From assembly GCF_002723995.1 (NCBI RefSeq), contig NZ_BEWP01000005.1:124001-188000 (forward strand): a stretch of DNA of 64,000 nt, written 5' to 3'. Made by a program: the position numbers and the translations under genes. Below, piece after piece: positions 7,931 to 17,476 of the stretch. Origin of the DNA: Gluconobacter kondonii. GTDB lineage: Bacteria > Pseudomonadota > Alphaproteobacteria > Acetobacterales > Acetobacteraceae. Numbering within the stretch: position 1 is the stretch's first letter; every line of letters starts with the position of its first letter. A model generated the notes under the pieces. The model was not told where the DNA came from. It was given only the letters and a program-made list of their open reading frames with translations, and did no database searches.

Positions 7931-10264
7931 TTGAGCGCGAAAACGACCTCCGGTCCTTCCAAATCCCGTACGACTGCCACGCCCAAACGTGGTCGCCCTC
8001 CAGCTTCGCGCAGTGCCGCAGCCGAGGTTTCCCCGACTCTTGCCGATGACGGCGACACGTCTGCGACACCGGAGGCCCCTGTTGCCAAGACCCCGCGAGC
8101 CCGACGCTCAAAAACCGCAGCTCCTGCTACCCCGGACAAGACGGAGGCTGCAAAGCCCGTCACGCGCCGCGCCCGCAAGGTGACATCTCCGGCTGTGGAG
8201 GCTGTAACCGAGGCCGAAGCTCCTGTTGCCAAATCTGCCGTTCGCCGCAAGAAGACTGCTGCTGAACCTGAGGCAATCATTGAAACAACCCCTGCCCCCC
8301 GCCGTAAGCGTTCCGTGAAAGTAGCGGATGAGACGGTATCTGAGGCAGCTCCCAAACGTCGTGGACGCCCGCGTAAGGTCATCCCTGTCGAGCAGCCTGA
8401 ACTGGAAGTGGTGGCGGAAGAAACTCCGAAGCCTGTCGAAGCTCCTCGTCGTCGCGGTCGCCCCCGCAAAACGGACGTAGTCGCCACAGCAGCTCCCGTG
8501 GAAAAACCCGACGCCGAAAAGACCGAAAAGAAAGCCCGTACGACCCGTCGCAAAGCCTCTGCTCCGGTTGAAGAAATCGCTGCGCCTGTCGTCGAAGAAA
8601 AGGCCGCCGAACCGACCAAGAGCGAAAAAACTCCGGCCCGGGGTCGTCGCGCCAAGGCCGTTGTTGCAGAGGCCACCGTCGCCGCTGAAGACAGTGTCGC
8701 CCCTCCTGCCGTCGCTGAGACTGTCGTGATCGCCGAGGCTTCTTCCGACAAGCCTCGCTTTGCCGATCTAGGTCTTGGCGAGCTGATCATGCGAGCCATT
8801 GAAGAACTGGGGTACGAGCACCCCACCCCCATTCAGGCACAGGCCATTCCCGAAGTCCTGAAAGGCCATGACGTTCTGGGCGTCGCGCAGACCGGCACCG
8901 GCAAGACCGCTTCTTTCACACTGCCAATGCTTCAGAAGCTCTCCGGATCGCGTGCTCGCGCCCGGATGCCGCGTTCGCTGATCCTTGAGCCGACGCGTGA
9001 ACTGGCTTTGCAGGTCGCGGAGAATTTCAAGCTTTATGGCAAACACCTCCGCCTGACGCATGCGCTGCTGATCGGCGGCGAAAGCATGGCCGAACAGCGC
9101 GATGTCCTGAACCGGGGCGTCGACGTACTGATCGCAACGCCGGGACGCCTACTCGATCTGTTCGGCCGGGGCGGCCTGCTCCTGACGCAGACCAGCACGC
9201 TTGTGATCGACGAAGCCGACCGTATGCTGGATATGGGCTTTATTCCCGATATCGAGAAAATCGTCGGGCTTCTGCCACCCCATCGCCAGACACTGTTCTT
9301 CTCCGCCACAATGGCTCCGGAAATCCGCCGTCTGGCAGATGCTTTCCTGCGTCACCCGGCTGAAATTACGGTCTCGCGCCAGTCTTCCGTCGCTGCGACC
9401 ATCGAAGAAGCTCTGGTGATCGTTCCGGAGGACGAAAAGCGCCGCACCCTCAAAAAGCTGCTGCGTCGTGAAAACGTCCAGAGCGCGATCGTGTTCTGCA
9501 ACCGCAAACGCGATGTGGACATGATCCAGCAGTATCTGACCAAGCACGGCGTAGAGGCCGGACATCTGCACGGAGATCTGGCGCAGTCGCTGCGCTTCTC
9601 GACGCTAGAGCGTTTTAGGTCCGGAGAACTGAAGTTCCTGATCTGCTCGGATGTGGCCGCTCGCGGTATCGACATCGGCGGCCTGTCACATGTCTTTAAC
9701 TATGACCTGCCATTCAATGCCGAAGATTACGTCCACCGGATCGGACGCACCGGACGGGCAGGCAAGGAAGGCCACGCTTTCAGTCTGGCATCGCCACGAG
9801 ATCGCAGACTCCTTGAAGCGATCGAGACGCTGACGGGTAAGGTCATTGCTCGCCCTGCTCTCGAAGGCATCACAACTGTCGACTGGGCTCCGGAAGACGG
9901 CGAACGCCGTCCGACGGAGGCCGCTCCTGCGCCTCAGGAAACCTCCGAGGACAGCGAGCACCGCGCGCGCAAGCGTCGTCGGGGTGGTCGCAAGCGTAAC
10001 CGTGGCGACCGTGAAGAAAATGAGAGCGTTCAGCAGGCAACTCCCGTTGCCGTCCAGCCTTCCGTCTCCGTAATCGAGGCTCCTGTGAGCCATCGTTCGG
10101 TTGAGCTGGCGCCCGCCTTCGAAAACGATGGCCCGAAAACCGGCTTTGGTGGAGATACACCCGCCTTCATGCTGGTTCCGCGCCGTCGGAAAATCACGGT
10201 GTCCGGTGACACCGATCTCGCTGCACCTGTTCAGCATGATGGGCGCCATTACGGTAATGAATGA
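7931..10264 (+). CDS. DEAD-box ATP-dependent RNA helicase with AT-hook-rich N-terminal extension
   Basis: The core (about residues 276-640) carries every DEAD-box motif: Q motif (FADLGLGELI ... PTPIQAQAIP), AQTGTGKT, PTRELALQ, TPGR, DEAD, SAT, IVFCNRKRDVD, SDVAARGIDI and HRIGRTGRAG, as in RhlE-like helicases that remodel RNA during ribosome assembly or cold response. Before it sits a roughly 270-residue Ala/Pro/Lys/Arg/Glu-rich region with GRP-type AT-hook cores at about residues 21-23, 145-147 and 176-178 (two of them R-R-G-R-P-R-K). The C-terminus is also basic (ARKRRRGGRKRNRGDR). The start is uncertain: TTG 7931 after GAGAG is my choice, and the frame is open up to 7745 inside the previous gene. 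The stop overlaps the next gene by 8 nt. Confidence 0.9.
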   Translation: MSAKTTSGPSKSRTTATPKRGRPPASRSAAAEVSPTLADDGDTSATPEAPVAKTPRARRSKTAAPATPDKTEAAKPVTRRARKVTSPAVEAVTEAEAPVAKSAVRRKKTAAEPEAIIETTPAPRRKRSVKVADETVSEAAPKRRGRPRKVIPVEQPELEVVAEETPKPVEAPRRRGRPRKTDVVATAAPVEKPDAEKTEKKARTTRRKASAPVEEIAAPVVEEKAAEPTKSEKTPARGRRAKAVVAEATVAAEDSVAPPAVAETVVIAEASSDKPRFADLGLGELIMRAIEELGYEHPTPIQAQAIPEVLKGHDVLGVAQTGTGKTASFTLPMLQKLSGSRARARMPRSLILEPTRELALQVAENFKLYGKHLRLTHALLIGGESMAEQRDVLNRGVDVLIATPGRLLDLFGRGGLLLTQTSTLVIDEADRMLDMGFIPDIEKIVGLLPPHRQTLFFSATMAPEIRRLADAFLRHPAEITVSRQSSVAATIEEALVIVPEDEKRRTLKKLLRRENVQSAIVFCNRKRDVDMIQQYLTKHGVEAGHLHGDLAQSLRFSTLERFRSGELKFLICSDVAARGIDIGGLSHVFNYDLPFNAEDYVHRIGRTGRAGKEGHAFSLASPRDRRLLEAIETLTGKVIARPALEGITTVDWAPEDGERRPTEAAPAPQETSEDSEHRARKRRRGGRKRNRGDREENESVQQATPVAVQPSVSVIEAPVSHRSVELAPAFENDGPKTGFGGDTPAFMLVPRRRKITVSGDTDLAAPVQHDGRHYGNE

Positions 10265-11582
10265 AACCTTAACCGGAGTTGCAGAACTCCGGATTGAAGG
10301 ACTGGGTGCGGCAGGCGACGGCGTTGCGCATCTTGATGGCCAGAGCGTCTTCATTCCGGGCACATTGCCCGGAGAAGAGGTTCGGGTCCGCCTTGCTTCC
10401 GGCCATCCTGAACTGATTGATATCGTTCATTCATCTCCTGAGCGCGTAACGCCGCCCTGCGACCTGTTTGGGGAATGTGGCGGCTGTGCGTTGCAGCATC
10501 TTTCCCTCCCGGCTCTGCTGGAGTGGAAATCGCAGCGCGTCCTCCATGCCCTGACGGCCGCAGGTTTCACCGATCTGCCACCTGCACGGATGTTCCAGAC
10601 CGTGCCTGAAACACGGCGACGGATGGATTTTGCTGTCCAACGCGTGCCGGGTGGCGTGATTATCGGGCTGCATCGCCGCAACGGTGACCCTGTGGACATG
10701 ACGGAATGTCACGTCCTGCACCCTGCGATTTTCGAGCTTCTGACGCCGCTACGCGATGTTCTGGGCAGTCTGGGAGCCCTGACGAGTCGCGGAAGCCTGA
10801 TGATCAACCTGCTCAACAGCGGACCGGATCTGACGCTTCAGACCCCTGCCCCACTGACCAGCGCAGACCACACCAAGCTGGCGGCGTTCGCACGCGAACA
10901 TCATCTGTCCCGCATTTCCTGGCAGGATCCGAAAGATCAGGGAATCGAGACCGTCGCCCATTCTGGAGCCGTGCGAGAAGAGTTTGGCGGGGTCGCCGTC
11001 TCGCCGCCGCCTTCCGCATTCCTCCAGGCAACAGCGGATGCCGAAAAGGCCATTGTCACGGCCGTTCTAGATGGTCTGCCGTCGCTAAACAAAAAAGACG
11101 TAACGGTCGAACTGTTTGCCGGTTGTGGCACGCTCACCTTTCCGATGTCGGAGAAAGGGCGCGTCATGGCTTATGAAGGCAATCTAGCCGCCGCAAACTG
11201 CCTTAAGGCGGCTGCTGGTGGCCGACGCGTGGACGGTTTTCATCGGGATCTGGGACGCCAGCCACTTCTGCCGCATGATCTGAAATCAACACGGGCTGTT
11301 GTGCTCGATCCGCCTTATGCCGGTGCGGGCGCACAGACTGTGCCTCTGGCAAAATCTGCTGTCCCGGACATCGTCTATGTAAGCTGCAACCCTGCTGCTC
11401 TTGAAAAAGACGGCAGAGTGCTGTGGAATGCAGGTTTTTCAGTCATTGGCCTGACGATCGTGGACCAGTTCCTATGGTCCACGGAAGTCGAAGCGGTTGT
11501 TGTGCTATCGCGAGATGCGAAGCGGATCAAACGTGAAAGCTCTCGCCGCAACCGCAACGACCCTTCTCGTTCGGATTTCTGA
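10257..11582 (+). CDS. RlmD/RumA-like RNA 5-methyluridine methyltransferase
   Basis: A class I SAM-dependent RNA methyltransferase of the TrmA/RlmC/RlmD family that methylates uridine C5 in rRNA or tRNA. The 441-residue protein has an N-terminal TRAM-like domain (GAAGDGVAHLDGQSVFIPGTLPGE without break), a 4Fe-4S type Cys set (CDLFGECGGC), the SAM motif (VELFAGCGTLTFPM), the DPPYAGAG motif, and the catalytic Cys in YVSCNPAAL. I chose ATG 10257, which overlaps the helicase stop (ATGAATGA), suggesting translational coupling; ATG 10236 is an alternative. Its 3' end overlaps the convergent sufA gene by 56 bp. Whether the target is U1939, U747 or tRNA cannot be told from sequence alone. Confidence 0.88.
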   Translation: MNETLTGVAELRIEGLGAAGDGVAHLDGQSVFIPGTLPGEEVRVRLASGHPELIDIVHSSPERVTPPCDLFGECGGCALQHLSLPALLEWKSQRVLHALTAAGFTDLPPARMFQTVPETRRRMDFAVQRVPGGVIIGLHRRNGDPVDMTECHVLHPAIFELLTPLRDVLGSLGALTSRGSLMINLLNSGPDLTLQTPAPLTSADHTKLAAFAREHHLSRISWQDPKDQGIETVAHSGAVREEFGGVAVSPPPSAFLQATADAEKAIVTAVLDGLPSLNKKDVTVELFAGCGTLTFPMSEKGRVMAYEGNLAAANCLKAAAGGRRVDGFHRDLGRQPLLPHDLKSTRAVVLDPPYAGAGAQTVPLAKSAVPDIVYVSCNPAALEKDGRVLWNAGFSVIGLTIVDQFLWSTEVEAVVVLSRDAKRIKRESSRRNRNDPSRSDF

Positions 11583-11883
11583 ACGTAAAGCCGGATTCGA
11601 GGTCCTTGACTTCGTAATCCATAACAGTACCGGTCAGGAACAGGGTAGCCTTGCGATCCACCAGAAGGGTCACACCCTGATCCTCGACCCGCTCATCCGC
11701 AGGCTGCGGTTCTGTGACGAAATTCATTTCGTAAGACAGCCCAGAACATCCGCGCGTTCCTACGCTGATCCGCAGAAGCTGCCCTTGATGAGAGCCTTCA
11801 TAAAGAGCTTTCAGACGCTTAGCAGCCTGATCAGAAACGCTCATGAGCGCAGGCAGAGGACGGCGCGTTGCAACATCGGACAT
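11527..11883 (-). CDS. sufA: A-type Fe-S carrier SufA/IscA
   Basis: SufA-like proteins accept clusters from the SufBCD scaffold and pass them on. The 118-residue protein has the HesB/IscA fold with the three expected cysteines: one in GTRGCSGLSY and two in the C-terminal RCGCGESFHV. Start ATG 11883 gives MSDVATRRPLPALMSVSD; a longer open frame from 11928 has no support. It is the last gene of the suf operon, 16 nt after sufT. Its final codons overlap the convergent methyltransferase gene. Confidence 0.94.
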   Translation of the reverse strand: MSDVATRRPLPALMSVSDQAAKRLKALYEGSHQGQLLRISVGTRGCSGLSYEMNFVTEPQPADERVEDQGVTLLVDRKATLFLTGTVMDYEVKDLESGFTFRNPNEKGRCGCGESFHV

Positions 11884-11899
11884 GATGGTTTTCCCCGGA

Positions 11900-12268
11900 T
11901 CAGAACATGTTAAGGGCAAGGCGGGCATCGTCGCTCATACGGCTCATGTCCCACGGCGGATCCCAGACGATTTCGATCGTCGCCTGACTGACGCCCGGCA
12001 CATGAGAGACAGCATCACGCACCATCTCGGGCAGTTCCTGCGCGCTAGGGCAATTGGGCGCCGTCAGCGTCATCTCCATATGGACGCGGCCGTCGTCATG
12101 CAGATCGATGGCGTAGATCAGGCCGAGTTCATAGACATTCACCGGAATTTCCGGATCATAAACCGTGGCGATGGCAGCGATGACCGCGTCCTGATCAGGC
12201 GCGGTTCCGGCATCCGGAACGCTGGCTGTGTCTTCAGTGGTGGGGATATCGGTCATGGCTTCACTCAT
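11900..12268 (-). CDS. sufT: SUF system protein SufT (DUF59/MIP18 family)
   Basis: SufT proteins help mature Fe-S proteins. The 122-residue protein has the DUF59 core VYDPEIPVNVYELGLIY and the segment MTLTAPNCPSAQELP with the conserved Cys, then WDPPWDMSRMSDDAR. The first 30 residues are acidic and of low complexity. The start overlaps the sufS stop by 4 nt, so translation is probably coupled. Its position between sufS and sufA is common in alphaproteobacterial suf operons. Confidence 0.92.
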   Translation of the reverse strand: MSEAMTDIPTTEDTASVPDAGTAPDQDAVIAAIATVYDPEIPVNVYELGLIYAIDLHDDGRVHMEMTLTAPNCPSAQELPEMVRDAVSHVPGVSQATIEIVWDPPWDMSRMSDDARLALNMF

Positions 12269-13506
12269 GTGAGCATCATCCGGGCCCGTTCAAGACCCTC
12301 GATAAACGTGTCGATTTCATCGGTCGTGGTATAGATGCCAAAGCTGGCGCGCGCTGTTGCCTGAACACCCAGACGGCGAACCAGCGGCTCCGCGCAATGT
12401 TGTCCCGCACGGATGGCAATCCCAAGCTGGTCGAGCAATGTCGCCAGATCATGCGGGTGCGCACCATCCATAACGAAGGAAATCACGCCACCGCGCTCCG
12501 CAGGTTCACCCAAAACATGCAGACTGTTGATTCCACGCATTTTTTCCAATGCGTAGCGTGTGAGTTCCGCTTCATGACGGGAGATCGCCTCATAGCCGAT
12601 CTCTTCCACAAAGCGCACGGCAGCCCCCAGACCAATCGTTTCCAGAATGGCCGGTGTTCCAGCTTCAAACTTGTGCGGGACATGCGCCCATGTCGCGCGC
12701 TCGAACGAGACATTCTCGATCATGTCACCACCGCCCATGAACGGCGGCATAGCGTCCAGAAGCTCCATCTTGCCCCAAAGCACACCGATGCCTGTGGGGC
12801 CATAAAGCTTGTGCCCGGTAAACGTGAAGAAATCCGCGCCAAGATCCTGCACATCAATCCTGCGATGCACGACTGACTGCGACCCATCCAGCAGGATGCG
12901 AGCGCCATAAGCGTGGGCAATTTCCGTCAGCTTACGGGCCGGGGTAATCGTTCCAAGCACATTGGACATATGCGTGACGGCCACAAGCGCCACCTTGCCA
13001 TCCGACAGGAGCGCCTCATAGGCATCCAAATCAATGTCGCCAGCATCATTGATGGGCGCGACCCGCAGATCAATCCCCGCCCTGTCCCGCAGCATAAGCC
13101 AGGGCACGATATTGGCGTGGTGTTCGAGTTCAGAAATCAGAAGCGCCTGCCCTGGTTTCAGCAGACTGCCGAAACTGTGGGCCACGAGGTTGATGGCCTC
13201 GGTGCTATTGCGAGTGAAGACAATTTCGCGATGATCGGGCGCATTGAGAAGGCGGGCAACGTCATGACGGGCGCGCTCATAGGCTTCCGTCGTGCGTTCG
13301 CTCATCCAATGCAGACCGCGATGGATATTGGCATACTGGTGATAGGCTGCATCCCGCATGGCCTCAATCACGACATCGGGCTTCTGGGACGAGGCCGCGC
13401 TGTCGAGAAAAACTAGCGGGCGGCCATGAACAGTTTCGTTCAGGATCGGAAAATGCGCACGGATCTCAGCCGTGGTTTTTCCGGGCGGGGTGCTGCCGCC
13501 GGTCAT
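12265..13506 (-). CDS. sufS: Cysteine desulfurase SufS
   Basis: A PLP-dependent group II cysteine desulfurase that removes sulfur from L-cysteine for cluster assembly. The 413-residue protein shows the PLP-binding Lys in FTGHKLYGPTGIG, the His/Asp pocket (TRNSTEAINLVAHS, LLDGSQSVVHR), and the active-site Cys in RAGQHCAEPLVRRLG. It overlaps both sufD and sufT by 4 nt. No sufE or sufU partner is seen in this operon, so the sulfur acceptor must be elsewhere or be replaced. Confidence 0.96.
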   Translation of the reverse strand: MTGGSTPPGKTTAEIRAHFPILNETVHGRPLVFLDSAASSQKPDVVIEAMRDAAYHQYANIHRGLHWMSERTTEAYERARHDVARLLNAPDHREIVFTRNSTEAINLVAHSFGSLLKPGQALLISELEHHANIVPWLMLRDRAGIDLRVAPINDAGDIDLDAYEALLSDGKVALVAVTHMSNVLGTITPARKLTEIAHAYGARILLDGSQSVVHRRIDVQDLGADFFTFTGHKLYGPTGIGVLWGKMELLDAMPPFMGGGDMIENVSFERATWAHVPHKFEAGTPAILETIGLGAAVRFVEEIGYEAISRHEAELTRYALEKMRGINSLHVLGEPAERGGVISFVMDGAHPHDLATLLDQLGIAIRAGQHCAEPLVRRLGVQATARASFGIYTTTDEIDTFIEGLERARMMLT

Positions 13507-14696
13507 GATGCCATGCTCCGCACCAGCAGATCACGCAGGGCTTCATCAGCGACCAGATCCAGCGCGTCGATCAGGAACGCCCGCACGAGAATATCGCGCG
13601 CTTGTGCTTCAGGAACGCCGCGGGAGCGCAGATAGAAAAGCTGCTCGTCATCAAGGGCGCCTACAGTCGCACCGTGGCTGCACTTGACGTCGTCGGCATA
13701 GATTTCCAGCTCGGGCTTGCTGTTGATCTGCGCCTTTTCAGATAGCAGCAGCGCCTGATTCATCTGATAGCCATCGGTTTTCTGGGCCACGCGGTCCACG
13801 AGGATCTTGCCCTGAAAAACACCCTGCCCGGCATCTGACAGAACCGTCTTGACGGTCTGGCGCGAACTACCATCAGGAGCCGCATGGTGAATCATGGAGG
13901 TGAGATCGTTCAGGCGCTGGCCGTCCACGATCTGCACCCCATTCACATGCACCATGGCATGTGGCGCGTTCAGCGTCACGACGGCTTCATGCCGGGCGAG
14001 GCTCCCGCCCTGATTCAGTGTGAAGCTGTCATACTCGCCCTTCTCCGACACGTCAGCGGAAACAATGGTAAGATGCGTACCGCTCAGGCTCTCGCGCTGC
14101 AATTTAATGTGACGCAGCGTGGCGCCCTTGCCCACGACAATATCGAAACGCGGATTGGCGATATACCGCCCCTCACCTGCATTGACGTCATACAGCGTCA
14201 GAGATGCACCCTCTTCCAGCACGATGCGGTGCTGAAGATGCGTCGAAACAGTATCGCCGCTGGACAGACTAATAAGGGTCAGCAGCCCTGCGTCCGTTCC
14301 TGCCGGAATGTGAAGATCAAGTCCCTTTTCGCCCAGCGCCATATTCAGCGTTGCGCAAAAGACACCCTTGAGCGGGGAAACATGGTCCGAAGCCTGTTGG
14401 GCAATGTCTAAAGGAACAGACAGCCCCTCTAAGAACCTGCCATTGCCATAAACCATGCGCGCGCCGCTTTCCGGCAGCGGCAAACCGTTCAGAAGCGCGC
14501 TGACGGATTCAGACGCCAGAGGCGCAGCCTGTGTCCATGCCGTGTCCGCGATCGCCCGCAGCGGCGTATAGCGCCATGCTTCAACGCGACGCGTCGGCAG
14601 GCCGATTTCGGCAAGAGCGGCCCCGCGTCCAGAGGCGCGCTGGATAAACGCCTCCAGAGCCGGGGTATCCTGCGCCACGATTGGCTGTACGCTCAC
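13503..14696 (-). CDS. sufD: Fe-S scaffold subunit SufD
   Basis: SufD pairs with SufB in the SufBC2D scaffold. The 397-residue protein has the right-handed beta-helix core and the C-terminal signature CSHGATVGALDDEQLFYLRSRG split as CSHGATVGALDDEQ then LFYLRSRG, including the His that with a SufB Cys forms the cluster assembly site. The N-terminus is variable, as usual. It overlaps sufC and sufS by 4 nt each. Confidence 0.95.
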   Translation of the reverse strand: MSVQPIVAQDTPALEAFIQRASGRGAALAEIGLPTRRVEAWRYTPLRAIADTAWTQAAPLASESVSALLNGLPLPESGARMVYGNGRFLEGLSVPLDIAQQASDHVSPLKGVFCATLNMALGEKGLDLHIPAGTDAGLLTLISLSSGDTVSTHLQHRIVLEEGASLTLYDVNAGEGRYIANPRFDIVVGKGATLRHIKLQRESLSGTHLTIVSADVSEKGEYDSFTLNQGGSLARHEAVVTLNAPHAMVHVNGVQIVDGQRLNDLTSMIHHAAPDGSSRQTVKTVLSDAGQGVFQGKILVDRVAQKTDGYQMNQALLLSEKAQINSKPELEIYADDVKCSHGATVGALDDEQLFYLRSRGVPEAQARDILVRAFLIDALDLVADEALRDLLVRSMAS

Positions 14697-15463
14697 GCTG
14701 CCGCCTCGAGAAACTGGGTATAGCCCTGCTTTTCAAGCGTCTTGGCAATATCGGGGCCGCCACTATGGATGATACAGCCATGCGCCATGACATGCACACG
14801 ATCCGGCACGATATAGTCGAGCAGACGTTGATGATGCGTGATGACCAGAGCGGAAAAATCCGGGCTACGCAGCGAATTCACACCTTCCGCGACGATACGC
14901 AGGGCATCAATGTCCAGACCGCTATCCGTTTCGTCGAGGATGGCAAAGGACGGCTGGAGCAGACGCATCTGGAGCACTTCGTTGCGCTTCTTCTCGCCAC
15001 CCGAAAAGCCAACATTGACCGCACGCTTGAGCATGTCGTCGGACATGGACAAGTGTTTGGTCTCGGCACGGACAGCTTTAAGAAAGGCCACGGCATCCAG
15101 CTCAGCTTCACCACGCGCCCTGCGAACCGCATTAACGGCCGTCCGCAGGAAATTCGCGTTGTTTACACCCGGAAGTTCGACGGGCGACTGAAACGCCAGA
15201 AACAGACCCAGAGCAGCCCGTTCTTCGGGTTCAAGGGCCAGTAGATCCTGTCCCTTGAACGTGGCCGACCCACCCGTGACTTCGTAGTCGTCACGACCGG
15301 CGAGCACATAAGACAGCGTGGATTTACCCGAGCCGTTCGGCCCCATGATGGCGTGGACTTCACCCTTGGGGACTTCGAGATCGAGCCCCTTGAGGATATC
15401 CTTGGGCGTGCCGTCAGCGTCGATGCGGGCCTGAAGACCCTGAATTTTCAGAAAATCGCTCAT
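14693..15463 (-). CDS. sufC: SUF ATPase SufC
   Basis: SufC is the ABC-type ATPase that drives conformational change in SufBC2D. The 256-residue protein has Walker A GPNGSGKST, the signature FSGGEKKRNE and Walker B FAILDETDSGLD, typical for SufC. The ATG at 15463 starts MSDFLKIQGL; a longer frame upstream reads antisense to the sufB tail. It starts one base after the sufB stop and overlaps sufD by 4 nt. Confidence 0.96.
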   Translation of the reverse strand: MSDFLKIQGLQARIDADGTPKDILKGLDLEVPKGEVHAIMGPNGSGKSTLSYVLAGRDDYEVTGGSATFKGQDLLALEPEERAALGLFLAFQSPVELPGVNNANFLRTAVNAVRRARGEAELDAVAFLKAVRAETKHLSMSDDMLKRAVNVGFSGGEKKRNEVLQMRLLQPSFAILDETDSGLDIDALRIVAEGVNSLRSPDFSALVITHHQRLLDYIVPDRVHVMAHGCIIHSGGPDIAKTLEKQGYTQFLEAAA

Positions 15464-15464
15464 A

Positions 15465-16949
15465 TTAACCCACACTTCCTTCGAGGCTGATCTGCAGAAG
15501 CTTCTGCGCCTCGACCGCGAATTCCATCGGCAGCTCTTTGAGCACCTCGCGGCAGAAACCATTGACGATCAGACCGACTGCATCTTCTTCCGAAAGGCCG
15601 CGCGAACGGCAGTAGAAGAGCTGGTCCTCAGAGATTTTCGACGTGGTCGCTTCATGCTCCACGCGCGCCGTCATATTACGGCTTTCGATATAGGGCACAG
15701 TATGTGCGCCGCACTGATCGCCGATCAGAAGACTGTCGCACTGCGTGAAATTGCGCGCATTGCGAGCCTTCGGCTGCATACGAACCAGACCGCGATAGGT
15801 GCTGTCCGACTGACCGGCCGAGATCGTTTTGGCGATGATCGTCGAGCGCGTGTTCGGCGCCAGATGGATCATCTTAGTTCCAGTATCGGCCTGCTGATGA
15901 TTGTTGGTCACCGCAACCGAATAGAACTCACCGACCGATCCCTCACCCGCCAGCACGCAGGACGGATATTTCCATGTGATCGCAGAGCCGGTTTCGACCT
16001 GCGTCCACGAAATTTTGGACCGTGCACCACGGCAGATACCGCGCTTGGTGACGAAGTTGTAGATGCCACCTCGACCTTCGTCATCGCCCGGATACCAGTT
16101 CTGGACTGTGGAATACTTGATCGAAGCGTCTTCCATCGCGATCAGTTCCACCACGGCTGCATGAAGCTGGTTTTCATCACGCTGCGGCGCCGTGCAGCCT
16201 TCCAGATAGGAAACAGTCGCGCGGTCTTCAGCAATGATGAGTGTGCGTTCGAACTGACCCGTATTGCGTGCATTGATGCGGAAATAGGTGGACAACTCCA
16301 TCGGGCAACGAACGCCCTCAGGGATGTAGACGAACGAGCCATCGGTAAAGACAGCGGAGTTCAGCGCCCCGAAGAAGTTATCGGACACCGGCACGACCGT
16401 ACCCAGATATTTCTGGACCAGTTCGGGATGTTCGCGGATAGCCTCGGAGATCGGGCAGAAGATGACGCCGGCTTCCGCAAGGGTCTTGCGGAAGGTCGTT
16501 GCGACGGACACGCTGTCGAAAACGGCATCCACGGCAACAGGCAGGCGCGCTTCTTCAGCACCTTCCACACCGGCCAGAAGAGCCTGCTCGTGCAGGGGAA
16601 TACCCAGCTTGGCGTAGGTCTTGAGCAGTTCGGGATCGACTTCGTCAAGGCTTTTAGGGCCAGGCTTCTTTTTCGGCTGGGCGAAGTAATGCGCGTCCTG
16701 ATAATCGATCGGCGGGTGATGGATATGAGCCCAGGTCGGCTCTTCCATTTCCAGCCACGCACGGAAAGCCTTCAGACGCCAGTCCAGCATCCATTGCGGC
16801 TCGCCCTTGCGCTCCGAGATCAGGCGGACCGTTTCCTCATTGAGACCCTTGGGCGCGATATCCATTTCGATATCGGTCTCAAAGCCCCATTCGTAGCTGG
16901 ATTTCGCGAGTTTTTCGACTGTCTCGCGGGTTTCCGTCACGGCTGGCAT
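15465..16949 (-). CDS. sufB: Fe-S scaffold subunit SufB
   Basis: SufB is the main scaffold subunit on which clusters are built. At 494 residues it matches the family. The N-terminal part ([20 protein letters not shown] split over two turns) and the C-terminal core with [16 protein letters not shown] and [17 protein letters not shown] are diagnostic; the CDSLLIG Cys is the cluster-building residue. It begins 12 nt after the regulator stop and is the first structural gene of the operon. Confidence 0.97.
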   Translation of the reverse strand: MPAVTETRETVEKLAKSSYEWGFETDIEMDIAPKGLNEETVRLISERKGEPQWMLDWRLKAFRAWLEMEEPTWAHIHHPPIDYQDAHYFAQPKKKPGPKSLDEVDPELLKTYAKLGIPLHEQALLAGVEGAEEARLPVAVDAVFDSVSVATTFRKTLAEAGVIFCPISEAIREHPELVQKYLGTVVPVSDNFFGALNSAVFTDGSFVYIPEGVRCPMELSTYFRINARNTGQFERTLIIAEDRATVSYLEGCTAPQRDENQLHAAVVELIAMEDASIKYSTVQNWYPGDDEGRGGIYNFVTKRGICRGARSKISWTQVETGSAITWKYPSCVLAGEGSVGEFYSVAVTNNHQQADTGTKMIHLAPNTRSTIIAKTISAGQSDSTYRGLVRMQPKARNARNFTQCDSLLIGDQCGAHTVPYIESRNMTARVEHEATTSKISEDQLFYCRSRGLSEEDAVGLIVNGFCREVLKELPMEFAVEAQKLLQISLEGSVG

Positions 16950-16961
16950 GGTGTGTTGTCC

Positions 16962-17444
16962 TTAACTGACCGCTTCGGTCACGGAGGGGGACTCCGCTCC
17001 AACGGGGGCGACAGGGGCCGATGCGGGGCCGCGCCTTGGCAGGCGCTCCGCATGTCGGCCCATATCAGCCAGTGTAATGCTGTTGAGTGTGCTGAGGATG
17101 GCATCGTTCACGACATCCCACTGGCCCGACAGGCCACACAGGGAGCTATGTTCGCATTCGCGCCCGTCACAGCAGGCGGTAATGGCGATGGGTCCGTCCA
17201 CGGCTGCGATAACGGCGGCGACGGTCACCTTTTCAAGCTCGCCCGCGAGACGATAACCGCCCCGAGCGCCACGATGGGACAGGACCAGACCGCTGGAGGC
17301 CAGCCCTTTGAGGAGCTTGGCCACGGTGGGTTCGGGAACGCCGGTTTCTACTGCAAGGGCTGCGGCTGTTGCCAGTCCATCATGACGACCGAGATGGACC
17401 AGAAGGACAGTGGCGTAATCGGCCAGTTTGGAGAGCCTCAGCAT
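16962..17444 (-). CDS. Rrf2/IscR-family Fe-S sensing regulator of the suf operon
   Basis: A 160-residue winged-helix Rrf2 protein. The N-terminal helix-turn-helix (MLRLSKLADYATVLLVHLG ... GVPEPTVAKLLKGL) precedes three cysteines spaced C-x5-C-x5-C (first Cys in ITACCDGRE, then CEHSSL, then CGLSG), the same spacing as the [2Fe-2S] ligands of E. coli IscR, so it probably senses cluster status. I chose ATG 17444 because it starts at the conserved MLRLSKLADYA; the frame is open to 17522. It heads the suf operon and a palindrome resembling an IscR site lies 32 nt upstream, consistent with autoregulation. The C-terminal 30 residues are Pro/Ala-rich and not conserved. Confidence 0.93.
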   Translation of the reverse strand: MLRLSKLADYATVLLVHLGRHDGLATAAALAVETGVPEPTVAKLLKGLASSGLVLSHRGARGGYRLAGELEKVTVAAVIAAVDGPIAITACCDGRECEHSSLCGLSGQWDVVNDAILSTLNSITLADMGRHAERLPRRGPASAPVAPVGAESPSVTEAVS

Positions 17445-17476
17445 CGCTTGCACACTCGCATCTTGTTCTAATTCAA

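Noticed and set aside
15654-17471. 605-residue plus-strand frame over sufB and its regulator
   Set aside because: Antisense shadow; both genes beneath are certain and the frame has no recognisable family.
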